A stretch of 51,641 nucleotides of DNA, from NCBI GenBank assembly GCA_017466345.1, contig JAFTUI010000013.1, forward strand, positions 1 to 51,641, in the 5' to 3' direction. Shown here one piece after another: positions 34,873 through 42,895 of the stretch. Made by a program: the position numbers and the translations under genes. The notes beneath the pieces are model-generated. The model was not told where the DNA came from and did not search any database. It saw only the letters and a list, made by a program, of their open reading frames with translations. Source of the stretch: Tidjanibacter sp. (GTDB lineage Bacteria > Bacteroidota > Bacteroidia > Bacteroidales > Rikenellaceae). Each line of letters starts with the position of its first letter. Position 1 is the stretch's first letter.

Positions 34873-35240
34873 TGCTTTTTGTGGGCGACCAAGTCGCCCT
34901 TTTCTTTGCCACTTTTGGTGGCAAAAGTGGCGCAAAAGCCACGCACCGCATCTCTGGCAGGAGCAAGACTCGCAAAATCTAAAACGAACGCTACGCGGGC
35001 AAAGCGTTTGCCGTCTTCGTTTTTTAACGCTTTTGCGACTCTTGCTCGCCACAACCGCCGAGGCGGTCGCTTCTCTGCCGCCGATGCGAAGTGCGAATTT
35101 TGACAGACCCCCTCCCCCTGCGGGGCACTCCCCCTAACTTAGGGGGGATAGTTCCCATATCTCCCATAAGGCTTATAAGCCCTATATGCCCTATACGAAC
35201 ACGGGTATTAAAAAAGATACCCGAGAACAAAGGGGGGGGC
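34855..35240. repeat. Module M copy 1 (about 390 bp, inverted copy at 49592-49981)
   Basis: From left to right: half REP, GTGGGCGACC/AAGTCGCCC hairpin (34881-34900), GCCACTTTTGGTGGCAAAAG hairpin, CACGCACCGCATCTCTGGCA, CGCTACGCGGGCAAAGCG, CAACCGCCGAGGCGGTCGC (about 35052-35070), GATGCGAAGTGCGA, the CCCCTAACTTAGGGG hairpin (about 35102-35150), nonamers, and the GGGTAT hairpin (35203-35222). Order and orientation are mirrored at 49.6 kb. It has no convincing gene, although one frame of the part around 34.95 kb encodes a peptide shared with the other copy (ARDAVRGFCATFATKSGKEK). Confidence 0.75.
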
Positions 35241-35286
35241 AAAATTTTCAATTTTCAAGGCGGTTGGCATCTACCGCTTTACACTC

Positions 35287-35310
35287 ACGTTCGGTGCGCC
35301 CACCGAACGT
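35287..35310. repeat. 24-bp palindrome ACGTTCGGTG/CACCGAACGT
   Basis: Perfect 10-bp arms with a CGCC loop, directly before the left REP-like element of the GIY-YIG unit. Confidence 0.8.
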
Positions 35311-35352
35311 CTTGCCACGACTTGTCGTTAGACAAGGCGGTTGGCATCTACC
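35308..35352. repeat. REP-like element L (left of GIY-YIG gene)
   Basis: CTTGCCACGA, stem CTTGTC-GTTA-GACAAG (35321-35336), then GCGGTTGGCATCTACC. It is in the opposite orientation to R1 and R2, which lie beyond the other end of the GIY-YIG gene. The element ends 4 bp from the GIY-YIG stop codon. Confidence 0.85.
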
Positions 35353-35356
35353 ACTC

Positions 35357-35647
35357 TTAATAATCATCTACGGGCATAAGGTCACGCCACGCAGGGTTTT
35401 GTTGTTGTATGAGCAGCTCTTTACGATGTCGCGAGAGCATTTTTATCTTCTTCTCGCGTTCAATAGCATCAATGATACTGCCAAACTCCTCCACATACAC
35501 CAACTTATTAAGGTTGTACCTTTGGGTAAAGCCTTCGCGAACTTTCGCTCGATGCTGCAATATACGCCGCTCCAAGTTGGAGGTAACGCCTGTGTAGAGA
35601 ACAGAATTTCCCTCGTTGGTAAGCATATAGACATAACTCTTCCTCAT
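35357..35647 (-). CDS. GIY-YIG nuclease domain protein (UPF0213/YhbQ-like)
   Basis: 96-residue stand-alone GIY-YIG domain. YVYML (5-9) and LYTGVT (17-22) form the GIY-YIG core; R27/R28 in LERRILQHR and the Glu pair in AIEREKKIK (63-65) are the usual catalytic positions, all intact. I use the ATG at 35647; the frame upstream runs through repeat DNA. Minus-strand TATCTTTG at 35659-35652 would give an almost leaderless mRNA. The gene fits exactly between inverted REP-like elements (L and R1), which suggests it travels with or acts on them; a DNA-repair role is the alternative. Confidence 0.88.
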   Translation of the reverse strand: MRKSYVYMLTNEGNSVLYTGVTSNLERRILQHRAKVREGFTQRYNLNKLVYVEEFGSIIDAIEREKKIKMLSRHRKELLIQQQNPAWRDLMPVDDY

Positions 35648-35651
35648 ACCA

Positions 35652-35659
35652 CAAAGATA
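35652..35659 (-). promoter_or_regulatory. Possible -7 box for the GIY-YIG gene
   Basis: Minus-strand TATCTTTG only 4 bp before the ATG, which would imply a leaderless transcript. The -33 region would fall in the REP element and shows no TTTG. Confidence 0.35.
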
Positions 35660-35674
35660 ATGATTTTTTAGCAA

Positions 35675-35717
35675 GGTAGATGCCAACCGCCTCAACTCCG
35701 TTGAGTCGTGGCAAGAC
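35675..35717. repeat. REP-like element R1 (right of GIY-YIG gene)
   Basis: GGTAGATGCCAACCGC, stem CTCAAC-TCC-GTTGAG (35691-35705), TCGTGGCAAGAC. The flanks are identical to element L in inverse, but the stem sequence is different and still pairs fully. Confidence 0.85.
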
Positions 35718-35750
35718 GGAGTTATGCCACTCCTATCAATTCCAAGAGTT

Positions 35751-35790
35751 GTAGATGCCAACCGCCTGCCTGCGGCAGTCGTTGCAAGAC
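35751..35790. repeat. REP-like element R2
   Basis: GTAGATGCCAACCGC, stem CTGCC-TGC-GGCAG (35766-35778), TCGTTGCAAGAC. Same orientation as R1, with a third distinct stem. Confidence 0.85.
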
Positions 35791-35841
35791 GAAATTTGCC
35801 ACACTTACTGCACCTACTACTCCCCTCTGCGGGGGTGGGGA

Positions 35842-35873
35842 CAAAAAAAGGTGTGGCGGAGAACCGCCACACC
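35842..35873 (-). terminator. Intrinsic terminator of the BACON lipoprotein gene
   Basis: Reading minus, stem GGTGTGGCGG, loop TTCT, CCGCCACACC, then seven T. It begins 33 bp after the stop codon. Confidence 0.9.
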
Positions 35874-35905
35874 CGTTATTTTCGCTAACAACAATTAGTT
35901 GCTAA

Positions 35906-38900
35906 TTAACCAAGGTACTGCACTTCACCAGTCCACTCGCCTTTGAAGGTCTCACCATTCTCGCACGAGAGGTCGAAGACAATAGTCCAAGTACCATCAC
36001 CATTGTCAGTGGTGGTCATAGAACCTGCATTGATAATATCAACTAAGCCGAATTCAGCATCCAAAATGTAGGAACCTACGCCATCGCCATCAAAATTATC
36101 CTGAGTACCTGCGATAGCATAGTTAGTGCCGTTATAGCCTGCATCAGGAGCAATGGTAAAGGTACCCTCTACAACATCCAATTTACCTGCTTCGGCATTC
36201 CAGCACTCTACCTGAATCATATTCTCGCCATAAGTTGCATAGATTACATAGTTGGAGTCAGCGTAAGGCATAAACATCACATTGCTAATCTCATTGCTAT
36301 CACTTGCGGGAGCCTTCATCAGACCATCGATAGTAACGGTAAACTCACTGGCAAGTTCGAAGTTCCTGTCCTCGCCCTCGAGAGTAAGAGGAGCACGGCT
36401 TGAGAATGTCATAGTGTAAACACCAAACTCGTCAGTGGTGGTCAGCACCATACGACCATTTGCCTCTTCGCTTTCAACCATCTCATATACACCATAGTCG
36501 AAACCATCGTCCAATACCCAACTTGCCTGCAACAGATTGTCACCAGCTACATACAAAACGCCTTCCTCATCTGCAAAAGGCTCGCCCCAGTTGCTAATTG
36601 TGAGGGTAAGAACGCCGTTATTCGAGCGAGCAGTCAAAACTGCCATATTACCCTCCAAAACAGCGTTGAAGTTGGTTAAACTATACACGTCAAGATCCAA
36701 CTGCTGAGTGGGTTTGGAATTTGCGGGGTAGTTCAAAATACCCTGATAGCAGCCATCAACAACATACATATTACCCTCTTTGTCCATTACGGGAATGTAG
36801 AAGGTAATCATATTAATATCCATATCAGGCATCATAGTAACAACATTCACACCATAGGGTCTACCATTAGCATCAGTTGCTGTCTCGGGCTGAACTGCCT
36901 CGTAGTATTTACCACCGATGTTAAACTCAGTGTAGCCAGGGATAGCAATTACGCAGCTCTGCGAGGGGTTGTTCAACAAAAGATAGTCTGTACCAGAGGG
37001 AAGAGCACCAGGAACATAACCGGCATTGGTCATTTCAAGGAAAGACATAAGAGCGGTATCGCCATTGCTGGTGCCGAAGTAGAATTGCCAACCAGGCATA
37101 CCAATCGTTTCCAAGAGGTTAACAGTGTTGTAGAGTTCGCCTGCAAGACCTGCATCGGGGTTGATAACGAACTCGAGAACTTCCAACTCCTCAGCCTCAT
37201 TACCACCTTCCTCTGCATAGAGTGCAAGAGTGCCACTATGAGTGAAAGTGATAGTACCAGCCTCCACATAGTTTGCCATATCGAAGAGTGCGAGGGTACC
37301 GCTGATGATGTTCACATCCGAATCAGCATTTACGCCATCGTAGCCACTCTGAATCTGCAAAGCGTGTTCCTCTTTACCATCGGGATAGAACATATAGTTC
37401 GCAAGAGTCTCAGGATTCTCATAGTTAGACAAATCTGCGATAACGATAGGAGTTGTGGCCAAACCATAGCTACCGACTGGGAATGTGCCATTAATAGGTG
37501 CGGGAACAGTAGCCATAATATCAATACCCAAAGTTGCTTTCTCATTATTGGTCGAGAGCAATTCGAGTAACCAAATGGTAGGACCATATTTATCCACATC
37601 CTGCGAGAATTTACCCGAGGCGATAACAAACTCGATATTCGAGCCCTCTTCGCCGCCTTCGCCGCCTTCGCTACCACCGTTACCATAGAGCGAACCCATA
37701 TAACGGAAAACAGCCTGACCGCCAGCCTCTGTATTCATCCAAGCACCTACGAAGTCGGACTCAGCGCAGAACTCACCAGCTACACACTCGTCAAGTTTGT
37801 TCCACTCAAGGTCGTAAACAGTAGCACTGGTAACATATACCTCTGCACCCTCTTCTTCGCCTTCAAACCAGATAGAGTCGTTCTCTATGTTTCCCAGAGT
37901 GTTCACGAAAACCTGCAAAATGTAACCACTCTGTTCGTCAGTGAAAGTAATCCAAGTCTCTTCATACAAATCATCTTTCTCTACCAACAACGAAGTAGCA
38001 TAGCAATCGTAGTTTGCAGCCTCCTTGGGAGTAGTGATGGTTGCGGTAACCATATCTTTCTTACCAGCTGCATCCTCGTAAGCCAAGAAGATAGTGTACT
38101 CAGTCTCGGGATTAAGGCGCATATGGCTCATCTCTACATCAGCCTGATTGAGCTGAGTTTCAGGATCGAGAGGCCAACCTCCCATCTCGCTAAGAACGAA
38201 CTCAGCAGTGAAAGTCTCGTCAACATTCGAGGTAGCAGTAACAAGGGTAGATGCTTTTACCACGTTAGCAGTAGAAACGTAATAAACAATCATTTTACCC
38301 ATAGGACCCTCTGCAACCTGAACATTAGAAATGCTTGCGGTAGCAGCACCTTCCTCGCCACCAGCTGCGCCATCTTTTGCCTCCGAAGGAGCAACGCCAG
38401 CAGCCATTACATAGAATTTGGTAGCGTCCTCGCTGATATAGAGGTCATAAGTACCAGCAGCAACTTTGATATTCTCGCCAGCAACAGCGTAGAAATGGTT
38501 TACTACGATTTCTGTATCCGCAGCAACACCATACCAATCGCTCCTATTCTGAACGAATTTGAACTCACCAGCAGCAGTGAACTCCAAGCCTTTGTAGCCC
38601 CAAAGACCATTCTCGAGAGTCATATTAACATCGTCACCGTCTTTGTTCCAGCCATTGTGAGTACCAACAATCCTCATACCTTTGGCATCTTCGGGAACCT
38701 CAGCCTCTTCCAACTCAGACGAATCCTTAGCCTCGGCGGGAAGTTTACCAGCCTCCATCAGGTAGAAAGTGTCGGTAGCCTCGTTCAGATAAACGTCATA
38801 AGTACCCTCAGCGGCAACTTTGATATTACCACCAACAGACTGCTGTACAGGGTAATAGTAGTTTGCAACGATAGGTTTTTTGCCCTCATAACCACGACAT

Positions 38901-39421
38901 ACAGCCCAAGCGTTATCCTTAACGAATTTGAACTCGGTACCGGCTTCGAACTCTAAGCCTTTCTGGAAGTAGTAGCCATCAGCATACTCCATAGCGGTAG
39001 CATCCGCAGGGCTCCAACCCTGGTGGCTACCTGCAAGACCCCAAACCTCGCTACCTGCGGGCTCGCCAGCCTGCTGTGCAACAGCAACCTCGGCTTTCTC
39101 CTCGCCAACAGCAAATACTACTTTGCCCTCGCGTGCCTCGGTAGTCGCGTTCTTCTCAGCATAAATCTTTACCGATACGGTACCAGCCTCACCCGAAGCG
39201 GGCTCAACTTTGATCCACTCTGCATCAGGAGTAGCAGTCCAAGCGCCTTTTGCTACAACGCTAACGGTCTGCTCGCCACCGGCAGCCACATAGGATACCT
39301 CCATAGGCATCACACCAATCTGAACCTCGGGAGTGGGCTTCACGGGCTCGTCTGGTAGTTCGTTACAAGCAACTGCAAAAACCATTGCAGCAGCAGCCAA
39401 AAGTAATTGTTTAATTTTCAT
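35906..39421 (-). CDS. Large BACON-domain lipoprotein with tandem carbohydrate-binding-like modules
   Basis: 1171 residues; lipobox FAVAC (Cys19) predicts a lipoprotein, probably surface-exposed. A BACON-like domain follows (about 33-118, with GAWTATPDAEWIKVEPASGEAG). Two tandem repeats of about 110 residues (about 127-225 and 248-345) share G(S/T)H-GW, L(E/T)F-AG-EFKFV and Y(D)-Y; they resemble SusE/SusF-type glycan-binding modules (inference). A fibronectin-like segment (about 358-470) and several divergent 150-residue beta-rich repeats fill the rest, with acidic composition. No SusC/SusD partner is nearby. It has a -7 box at 39513-39506 and a strong terminator. Confidence 0.85.
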   Translation of the reverse strand: MKIKQLLLAAAAMVFAVACNELPDEPVKPTPEVQIGVMPMEVSYVAAGGEQTVSVVAKGAWTATPDAEWIKVEPASGEAGTVSVKIYAEKNATTEAREGKVVFAVGEEKAEVAVAQQAGEPAGSEVWGLAGSHQGWSPADATAMEYADGYYFQKGLEFEAGTEFKFVKDNAWAVCRGYEGKKPIVANYYYPVQQSVGGNIKVAAEGTYDVYLNEATDTFYLMEAGKLPAEAKDSSELEEAEVPEDAKGMRIVGTHNGWNKDGDDVNMTLENGLWGYKGLEFTAAGEFKFVQNRSDWYGVAADTEIVVNHFYAVAGENIKVAAGTYDLYISEDATKFYVMAAGVAPSEAKDGAAGGEEGAATASISNVQVAEGPMGKMIVYYVSTANVVKASTLVTATSNVDETFTAEFVLSEMGGWPLDPETQLNQADVEMSHMRLNPETEYTIFLAYEDAAGKKDMVTATITTPKEAANYDCYATSLLVEKDDLYEETWITFTDEQSGYILQVFVNTLGNIENDSIWFEGEEEGAEVYVTSATVYDLEWNKLDECVAGEFCAESDFVGAWMNTEAGGQAVFRYMGSLYGNGGSEGGEGGEEGSNIEFVIASGKFSQDVDKYGPTIWLLELLSTNNEKATLGIDIMATVPAPINGTFPVGSYGLATTPIVIADLSNYENPETLANYMFYPDGKEEHALQIQSGYDGVNADSDVNIISGTLALFDMANYVEAGTITFTHSGTLALYAEEGGNEAEELEVLEFVINPDAGLAGELYNTVNLLETIGMPGWQFYFGTSNGDTALMSFLEMTNAGYVPGALPSGTDYLLLNNPSQSCVIAIPGYTEFNIGGKYYEAVQPETATDANGRPYGVNVVTMMPDMDINMITFYIPVMDKEGNMYVVDGCYQGILNYPANSKPTQQLDLDVYSLTNFNAVLEGNMAVLTARSNNGVLTLTISNWGEPFADEEGVLYVAGDNLLQASWVLDDGFDYGVYEMVESEEANGRMVLTTTDEFGVYTMTFSSRAPLTLEGEDRNFELASEFTVTIDGLMKAPASDSNEISNVMFMPYADSNYVIYATYGENMIQVECWNAEAGKLDVVEGTFTIAPDAGYNGTNYAIAGTQDNFDGDGVGSYILDAEFGLVDIINAGSMTTTDNGDGTWTIVFDLSCENGETFKGEWTGEVQYLG

Positions 39422-39505
39422 TTGTTTGTAAAATTAGTTAATAAAAAAGTGAATTGGTTTTTGTGTTTCTTATCAAATTTCACTCGCTAATATACACATA
39501 GCGCA

Positions 39506-39513
39506 CAAATATA
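39506..39513 (-). promoter_or_regulatory. Probable -7 box for the BACON lipoprotein gene
   Basis: Minus-strand TATATTTG, a perfect TAnnTTTG match, 84 bp before the ATG. The nearest upstream TTTG is 25 bp away, longer than consensus. Confidence 0.5.
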
Positions 39514-39565
39514 GTAAAAAAATGTTGCATTAGTACCACAAAGGGGCAAAAAATGCAAAAAAAGT

Positions 39566-39740
39566 TGAGGCAAATGCGATTAAGCGAGGGCAGAGGCTGC
39601 TTGCAGACTATGCCGAGCGGGAGCATTTTAGAGCAGCCAAAGGCTGGTCAATTGAGGCAAATGCGAGTAAGCGAGGGCAGAGGGCACTTGTGCACTATGC
39701 CGAGCGGGAGCATTTTAGAGCTGCCGAAGGCTGGTCAATT
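39566..39740. repeat. Family B repeat, two tandem copies (reverse orientation)
   Basis: Copies at about 39566-39654 and 39655-39740, the reverse complement of the copies at 7.05 and 11.0 kb (TGAGGCAAATGCGATTAAGC ... CGAGCGGGAGCATTTTAGAG). AATTGAG heptamers (39746-39778) follow on the right. Confidence 0.8.
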
Positions 39741-39875
39741 GAAAGTTGAGAATTGAGAATTGAGAATTGAGAATTGAAAGTTTTTTAAGGACATTAAGGT
39801 CGTTAAACTCCTATAAGCCCTATAAGCCTTATAAGCCTCATAAGCCTTAGGACTATTGACGTTAGACGTTAGACA
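39741..39875. repeat. Composite repeat block (reverse orientation)
   Basis: AATTGAG heptamers, AAGGACATTAAGGTCGTTAA, six CTATAAGCC-type nonamers, then GCCTTAGGACTATTGACG and TTAGACG heptamers. It has the same components as the dcw blocks but on the other strand. No gene lies in the 499-bp gap. Confidence 0.75.
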
Positions 39876-39935
39876 ATGACTCATAAGTAACAAAATAGGC
39901 GACTTGCGCCGCCTATTTTGTTACTTATGAGTCAT
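39876..39935 (-). terminator. 26-bp perfect hairpin overlapping the stop of the UPF0597 gene
   Basis: Arms 39876-39901 and 39910-39935 are perfectly complementary over 26 bp with an 8-base loop. The arm nearest the gene encodes the last four residues (M-T-H-K) and the TAA stop; CGCCTATTTTG/CAAAATAGGCG at the tip gives the U-rich end. Confidence 0.85.
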
Positions 39936-41207
39936 AATGTGAAGTATCATCCTATCAGTCTCCAACATACCTCGTGAGCCAATGGTCGTGAGGTTCAAAA
40001 TTGACTTATCGACATCGTCATCCACAATACCCTCATATGCCGTCACACAGCGGTGCTCCATAGCCATCGTGGCAGCCATAACAGCCGTAGACACCGAACT
40101 CGAAAGTTTCAGCGCACAGCTCGGTTTTGCACCATCGCAAATCATACCCGTAAGCGTGGCTACCATATTCTTCACAGCCATCGCAACCTGCTCATAGTCA
40201 CCGCCCATAAGGTAGGTAATACCGCAACTCGAACCCGTAGAAGCAACCACACAGCCACACAGTGCCGAGAGTCTGCCGAGGCTCTGTTTGATATAGATAA
40301 CCGTAAGGTGTGAGAGAGCAAGCGCACGAATGAGTTGCTCCTCGCTCGCGCCCGTATCCTCGGCATAGACCACCACAGGAAGAGTCGAAACAATACCCTG
40401 ATTGCCGCTACCCGAGTTACTCATAACAGGTATCTTCGCGCCACCCATACGAGCATCACACGCCGCCGAAGTGTAGGAAATCATATGTGACAAAATGGTG
40501 TCACCCATAATCTTGCGACTACCCGCGCTCTCCCTTACGGTACGACCTAAGCAGTGTCCCCATTCGCCCTTCATAGACTCATCGGCAGCCGCCTTGTTGA
40601 GTCTGCGAGCCTCCAAAATAAAGCGCAACTCCTCGATAGGCGAGGTGGTGGCAAAATTCCACACGGTGCGGAGCGTCAGAGCCACCTCTTTGTGCTCGCC
40701 ACTCTCCGAGGCGGGTGTACGGTTATCAACAATAACCTCTTCATCCTTAGCCACATAGGTAAAGTTAGTATGCGAGCCCGAGATAATAGCCGTAGCGGTG
40801 TGTCCCTCGGCAGTGGCGATAACCTCTATATAGAGCGTTTCGCAGTCGCCGTCCTTAACGCCGACCGTTACCCTACCCTCGTCAATCATCTTGCGACCAC
40901 GCTCAACAGCCTCGGGCGTAACATCCCTCAGCACTTCGAGTTGGTACTCGCTCTTACCCACAATCGCTCCCAGCGCAATGGCAATAGGCAGACCTATCAT
41001 ATCCGTACCCGGGATGCCCACGCCCATAGCGTTTTTGAGCACATTGGGGCTCAGCAACACCTTGATACTCTGTGGTTCACATCCCAGCACCTCGGCAGCC
41101 TTAGCCGTACACAACGACACAGCGATAGGCTCAGTACAGCCCATTGCGGGCACAACCTCACGATTGATGAGGTCGATAATCTCCTTCCTATATTCGGCAG
41201 ATAACAT
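39921..41207 (-). CDS. UPF0597 / L-cysteine desulfidase-like (serine dehydratase alpha-type) enzyme
   Basis: 428 residues of the UPF0597 family, related to the alpha subunit of iron-sulfur serine dehydratases; the E. coli member (YhaM/CyuA) is a cysteine desulfidase. The N-terminal VVPAMGCTEPIAV and the conserved Cys residues of the C-terminal part (SALCGCVVASTGSSCGITYLMGG and MICDGAKPSCALK) would hold the Fe-S cluster. I use the ATG at 41207: a longer frame starts at 41270, but a -7-like box lies between. It is 88 bp downstream of mnmA, which also handles sulfur from cysteine. Confidence 0.85.
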   Translation of the reverse strand: MLSAEYRKEIIDLINREVVPAMGCTEPIAVSLCTAKAAEVLGCEPQSIKVLLSPNVLKNAMGVGIPGTDMIGLPIAIALGAIVGKSEYQLEVLRDVTPEAVERGRKMIDEGRVTVGVKDGDCETLYIEVIATAEGHTATAIISGSHTNFTYVAKDEEVIVDNRTPASESGEHKEVALTLRTVWNFATTSPIEELRFILEARRLNKAAADESMKGEWGHCLGRTVRESAGSRKIMGDTILSHMISYTSAACDARMGGAKIPVMSNSGSGNQGIVSTLPVVVYAEDTGASEEQLIRALALSHLTVIYIKQSLGRLSALCGCVVASTGSSCGITYLMGGDYEQVAMAVKNMVATLTGMICDGAKPSCALKLSSSVSTAVMAATMAMEHRCVTAYEGIVDDDVDKSILNLTTIGSRGMLETDRMILHIMTHK

Positions 41208-41239
41208 ATAGAACAGCGGTTTATTTTGGTTTAGTTTTT

Positions 41240-41247
41240 CAAAGGTA
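41240..41247 (-). promoter_or_regulatory. Probable -7 box for the UPF0597 gene
   Basis: Minus-strand TACCTTTG, 32 bp before the chosen ATG; it decides against the longer start at 41270. No exact -33 TTTG is seen. Confidence 0.5.
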
Positions 41248-41295
41248 GTATTTTTTTCGTTAGAGTGCACTCCTCGGGCTTCACTTTTTGCAAAT

Positions 41296-42495
41296 CTACT
41301 TATCTATGACGCCCGAGCCGACCAACTCATCGCCATCGTACCACACAGCAAATTGCCCCGCAGTGATACCCCTTTGGGGCTCATCAAACAGGAGGTAGCC
41401 GCCCTCCTCGGTGGTGTAGAGTCGTGCCCCTTGCAGTGGTTGGCGGTAGCGGATGCGGGTGCTATATCTTCGGGGGCTCTCCCCTACTGCTTGGCGCAGG
41501 TCTTCCCTCACCCAATGCATCTCCTCGGGGCGTATGTGGAGTGCTCGGCGCAACAGACCTGGATGGTCGTGTCCCTGTCCAACATAGACAATGTTGCGCA
41601 CCACATCCGTTGCAATCACAAACAAGGGTAGTGCCGTACCACCCACACCCAAGCCGTGGCGTTGACCTACGGTGTAGAAATGGGCTCCCGAGTGGGTGCC
41701 GACCTTCTTACCATTTGCAGGCTCGTATCTATAAGGTTCCGAGAGAGTTACCACATCCTCCCTTGCCGCCAATTCGTCATTTTCTTCCTCCGAGCGGTAG
41801 CCCTCCCAATCGCGTGGTATCTCCACAATACGTCCCTTCTTGGCAGCCAATTTTTGCTGCAAAAAGACGGGCAAATCGACCTTGCCGACAAAGCATATAC
41901 CCTGCGAATCTTTCCTCTTGGCAGTAGCCAGATGGAGCGCACTCGCCCTCTCCCTCACCTCGGGTTTGAGCATATCGCCAACGGGAAAAAGTGCCTTCGA
42001 GAGTTGCTCCTGCGTGAGTCCGCAGAGAAAGTAGCTCTGGTCCTTATTGCCGTCCACACCCGCCAGCAGTCGGTGTGTGCCATCCTCGCAGTGTTCTACC
42101 CTGCAATAGTGTCCCGTAGCCACCCAATCGGCACCCAATTTGAGTGCCTCCTGCAAAAAAGCATCGAACTTTATCTCCCTATTACACAGCACATCAGGAT
42201 TGGGCGTGCGGCCCTTCTCGTACTCCGAGAACATATAGTCCACCACCCTCTCCCTATACTGCTCCGAGAGGTCCACCATACGGAACGGAATGTCGAGCCT
42301 CTTGGCGACCAACTCCGCAAAGAGTCTATCGTCCTCCCAGGGGCACTCGCCACTGAGCGTGCCCACCGTGTCGTGCCAATTGACCATAAACAGACCTACC
42401 ACATCGTAGCCCTGCTCCTTCAAGCGTGCCGCAGCCACCGAGGAGTCCACACCCCCCGACAACCCAACAACAACTCTCTCTTTTCTCTTCTCCAT
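41296..42495 (-). CDS. mnmA: tRNA-specific 2-thiouridylase MnmA
   Basis: ATP-dependent enzyme that makes 2-thiouridine at the wobble position of Lys, Glu and Gln tRNAs. The 399-residue product has the PP-loop SGGVDSS (13-19), nucleophile C104 in NPDVLCNREIKF and catalytic C201 in GICFVG. Between GRIVEIPRD and HSGAHFYTVGQR it carries an insert of about 35 residues compared with E. coli MnmA; I recall such inserts in other Bacteroidota. A perfect 22-bp palindrome lies 13 bp upstream of the ATG. Confidence 0.95.
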   Translation of the reverse strand: MEKRKERVVVGLSGGVDSSVAAARLKEQGYDVVGLFMVNWHDTVGTLSGECPWEDDRLFAELVAKRLDIPFRMVDLSEQYRERVVDYMFSEYEKGRTPNPDVLCNREIKFDAFLQEALKLGADWVATGHYCRVEHCEDGTHRLLAGVDGNKDQSYFLCGLTQEQLSKALFPVGDMLKPEVRERASALHLATAKRKDSQGICFVGKVDLPVFLQQKLAAKKGRIVEIPRDWEGYRSEEENDELAAREDVVTLSEPYRYEPANGKKVGTHSGAHFYTVGQRHGLGVGGTALPLFVIATDVVRNIVYVGQGHDHPGLLRRALHIRPEEMHWVREDLRQAVGESPRRYSTRIRYRQPLQGARLYTTEEGGYLLFDEPQRGITAGQFAVWYDGDELVGSGVIDK

Positions 42496-42508
42496 TTTAT
42501 TTTGTTTC

Positions 42509-42530
42509 GCGACTTTTTATAAAAAGTCGC
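42509..42530 (-). promoter_or_regulatory. 22-bp perfect palindrome before mnmA
   Basis: Arms GCGACTTTTT (42509-42518) and AAAAAGTCGC (42521-42530) with AT between, 13 bp upstream of the mnmA ATG. It could be a 5' stem or an operator. Confidence 0.55.
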
Positions 42531-42555
42531 CCAAAAATTTTTAGTGTAGCCTTTG

Positions 42556-42672
42556 CGGTGGTATGACTGCCTTCGGCAGGTCTGAAATGAGTAAACCACC
42601 CATCTCTTTCAAACAAGTTTGAGAGATGGTGTTTTCCTCATTTCTGCTCCTTCGGAGCATCCCACACCACCG
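42556..42672. repeat. BIME-like palindromic unit of two hairpin-bearing arms
   Basis: Left arm CGGTGGTATGA, stem CTGCC-TTC-GGCAG (42568-42580), GTCTGAAATGAGTAAACCAC. Centre: CATCTCTTTCAAAC/GTTTGAGAGATG hairpin (about 42601-42628). Right arm is the inverse: GTGTTTTCCTCATTTC, stem TGCTCC-TTC-GGAGCA (42647-42660 approx.), TCCCACACCACCG. Flanks are shared between arms but the stems differ. Confidence 0.75.
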
Positions 42673-42832
42673 AAAAAAGACTCCTCTCAAACTTCCACAT
42701 ATTGCTCCCCTAAGTTAGGGGAGCTGTCGCAACGCGACTGAGGGGTCTGTTTCCTGTATGCCCTATATGCCTTATATGCCTTATACGCCCTATAAGCCTT
42801 AGGACTATTGACGTTAGCCATTGAACATTAAG
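42673..42832. repeat. CTCCCCTAAGTTAGGGGAG element and composite repeat
   Basis: CTCCCCTAAGTTAGGGGAG (about 42713-42731) with GTCGCAACGCGAC and GAGGGGTCTGT, then CCTATATG nonamers and GCCTTAGGACTATTGACG (42796-42813). No gene is seen in the 400-bp gap between the TPR gene and mnmA. Confidence 0.7.
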
Positions 42833-42887
42833 CACATCTTTACAAAATAGCCCGACCCAAAAGGTCGGGCTATTTTGTAAAGATGTG
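42833..42887 (-). terminator. 25-bp perfect hairpin after the TPR gene
   Basis: Arms 42833-42857 and 42863-42887 are perfectly complementary, 5-base loop; the tip is AGCCCGACC/GGTCGGGCT followed by ATTTTGT or ACAAAAT. It starts 8 bp past the stop codon. Confidence 0.85.
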
Positions 42888-42895
42888 CAAGCTCA

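Noticed and set aside
34851-35054. 67-codon frame with the ARDAVRGFCATFATKSGKEK peptide, also seen near 49.9 kb
   Set aside because: It lies within module M and the two copies diverge and lose frame outside this peptide; I treat it as repeat DNA.
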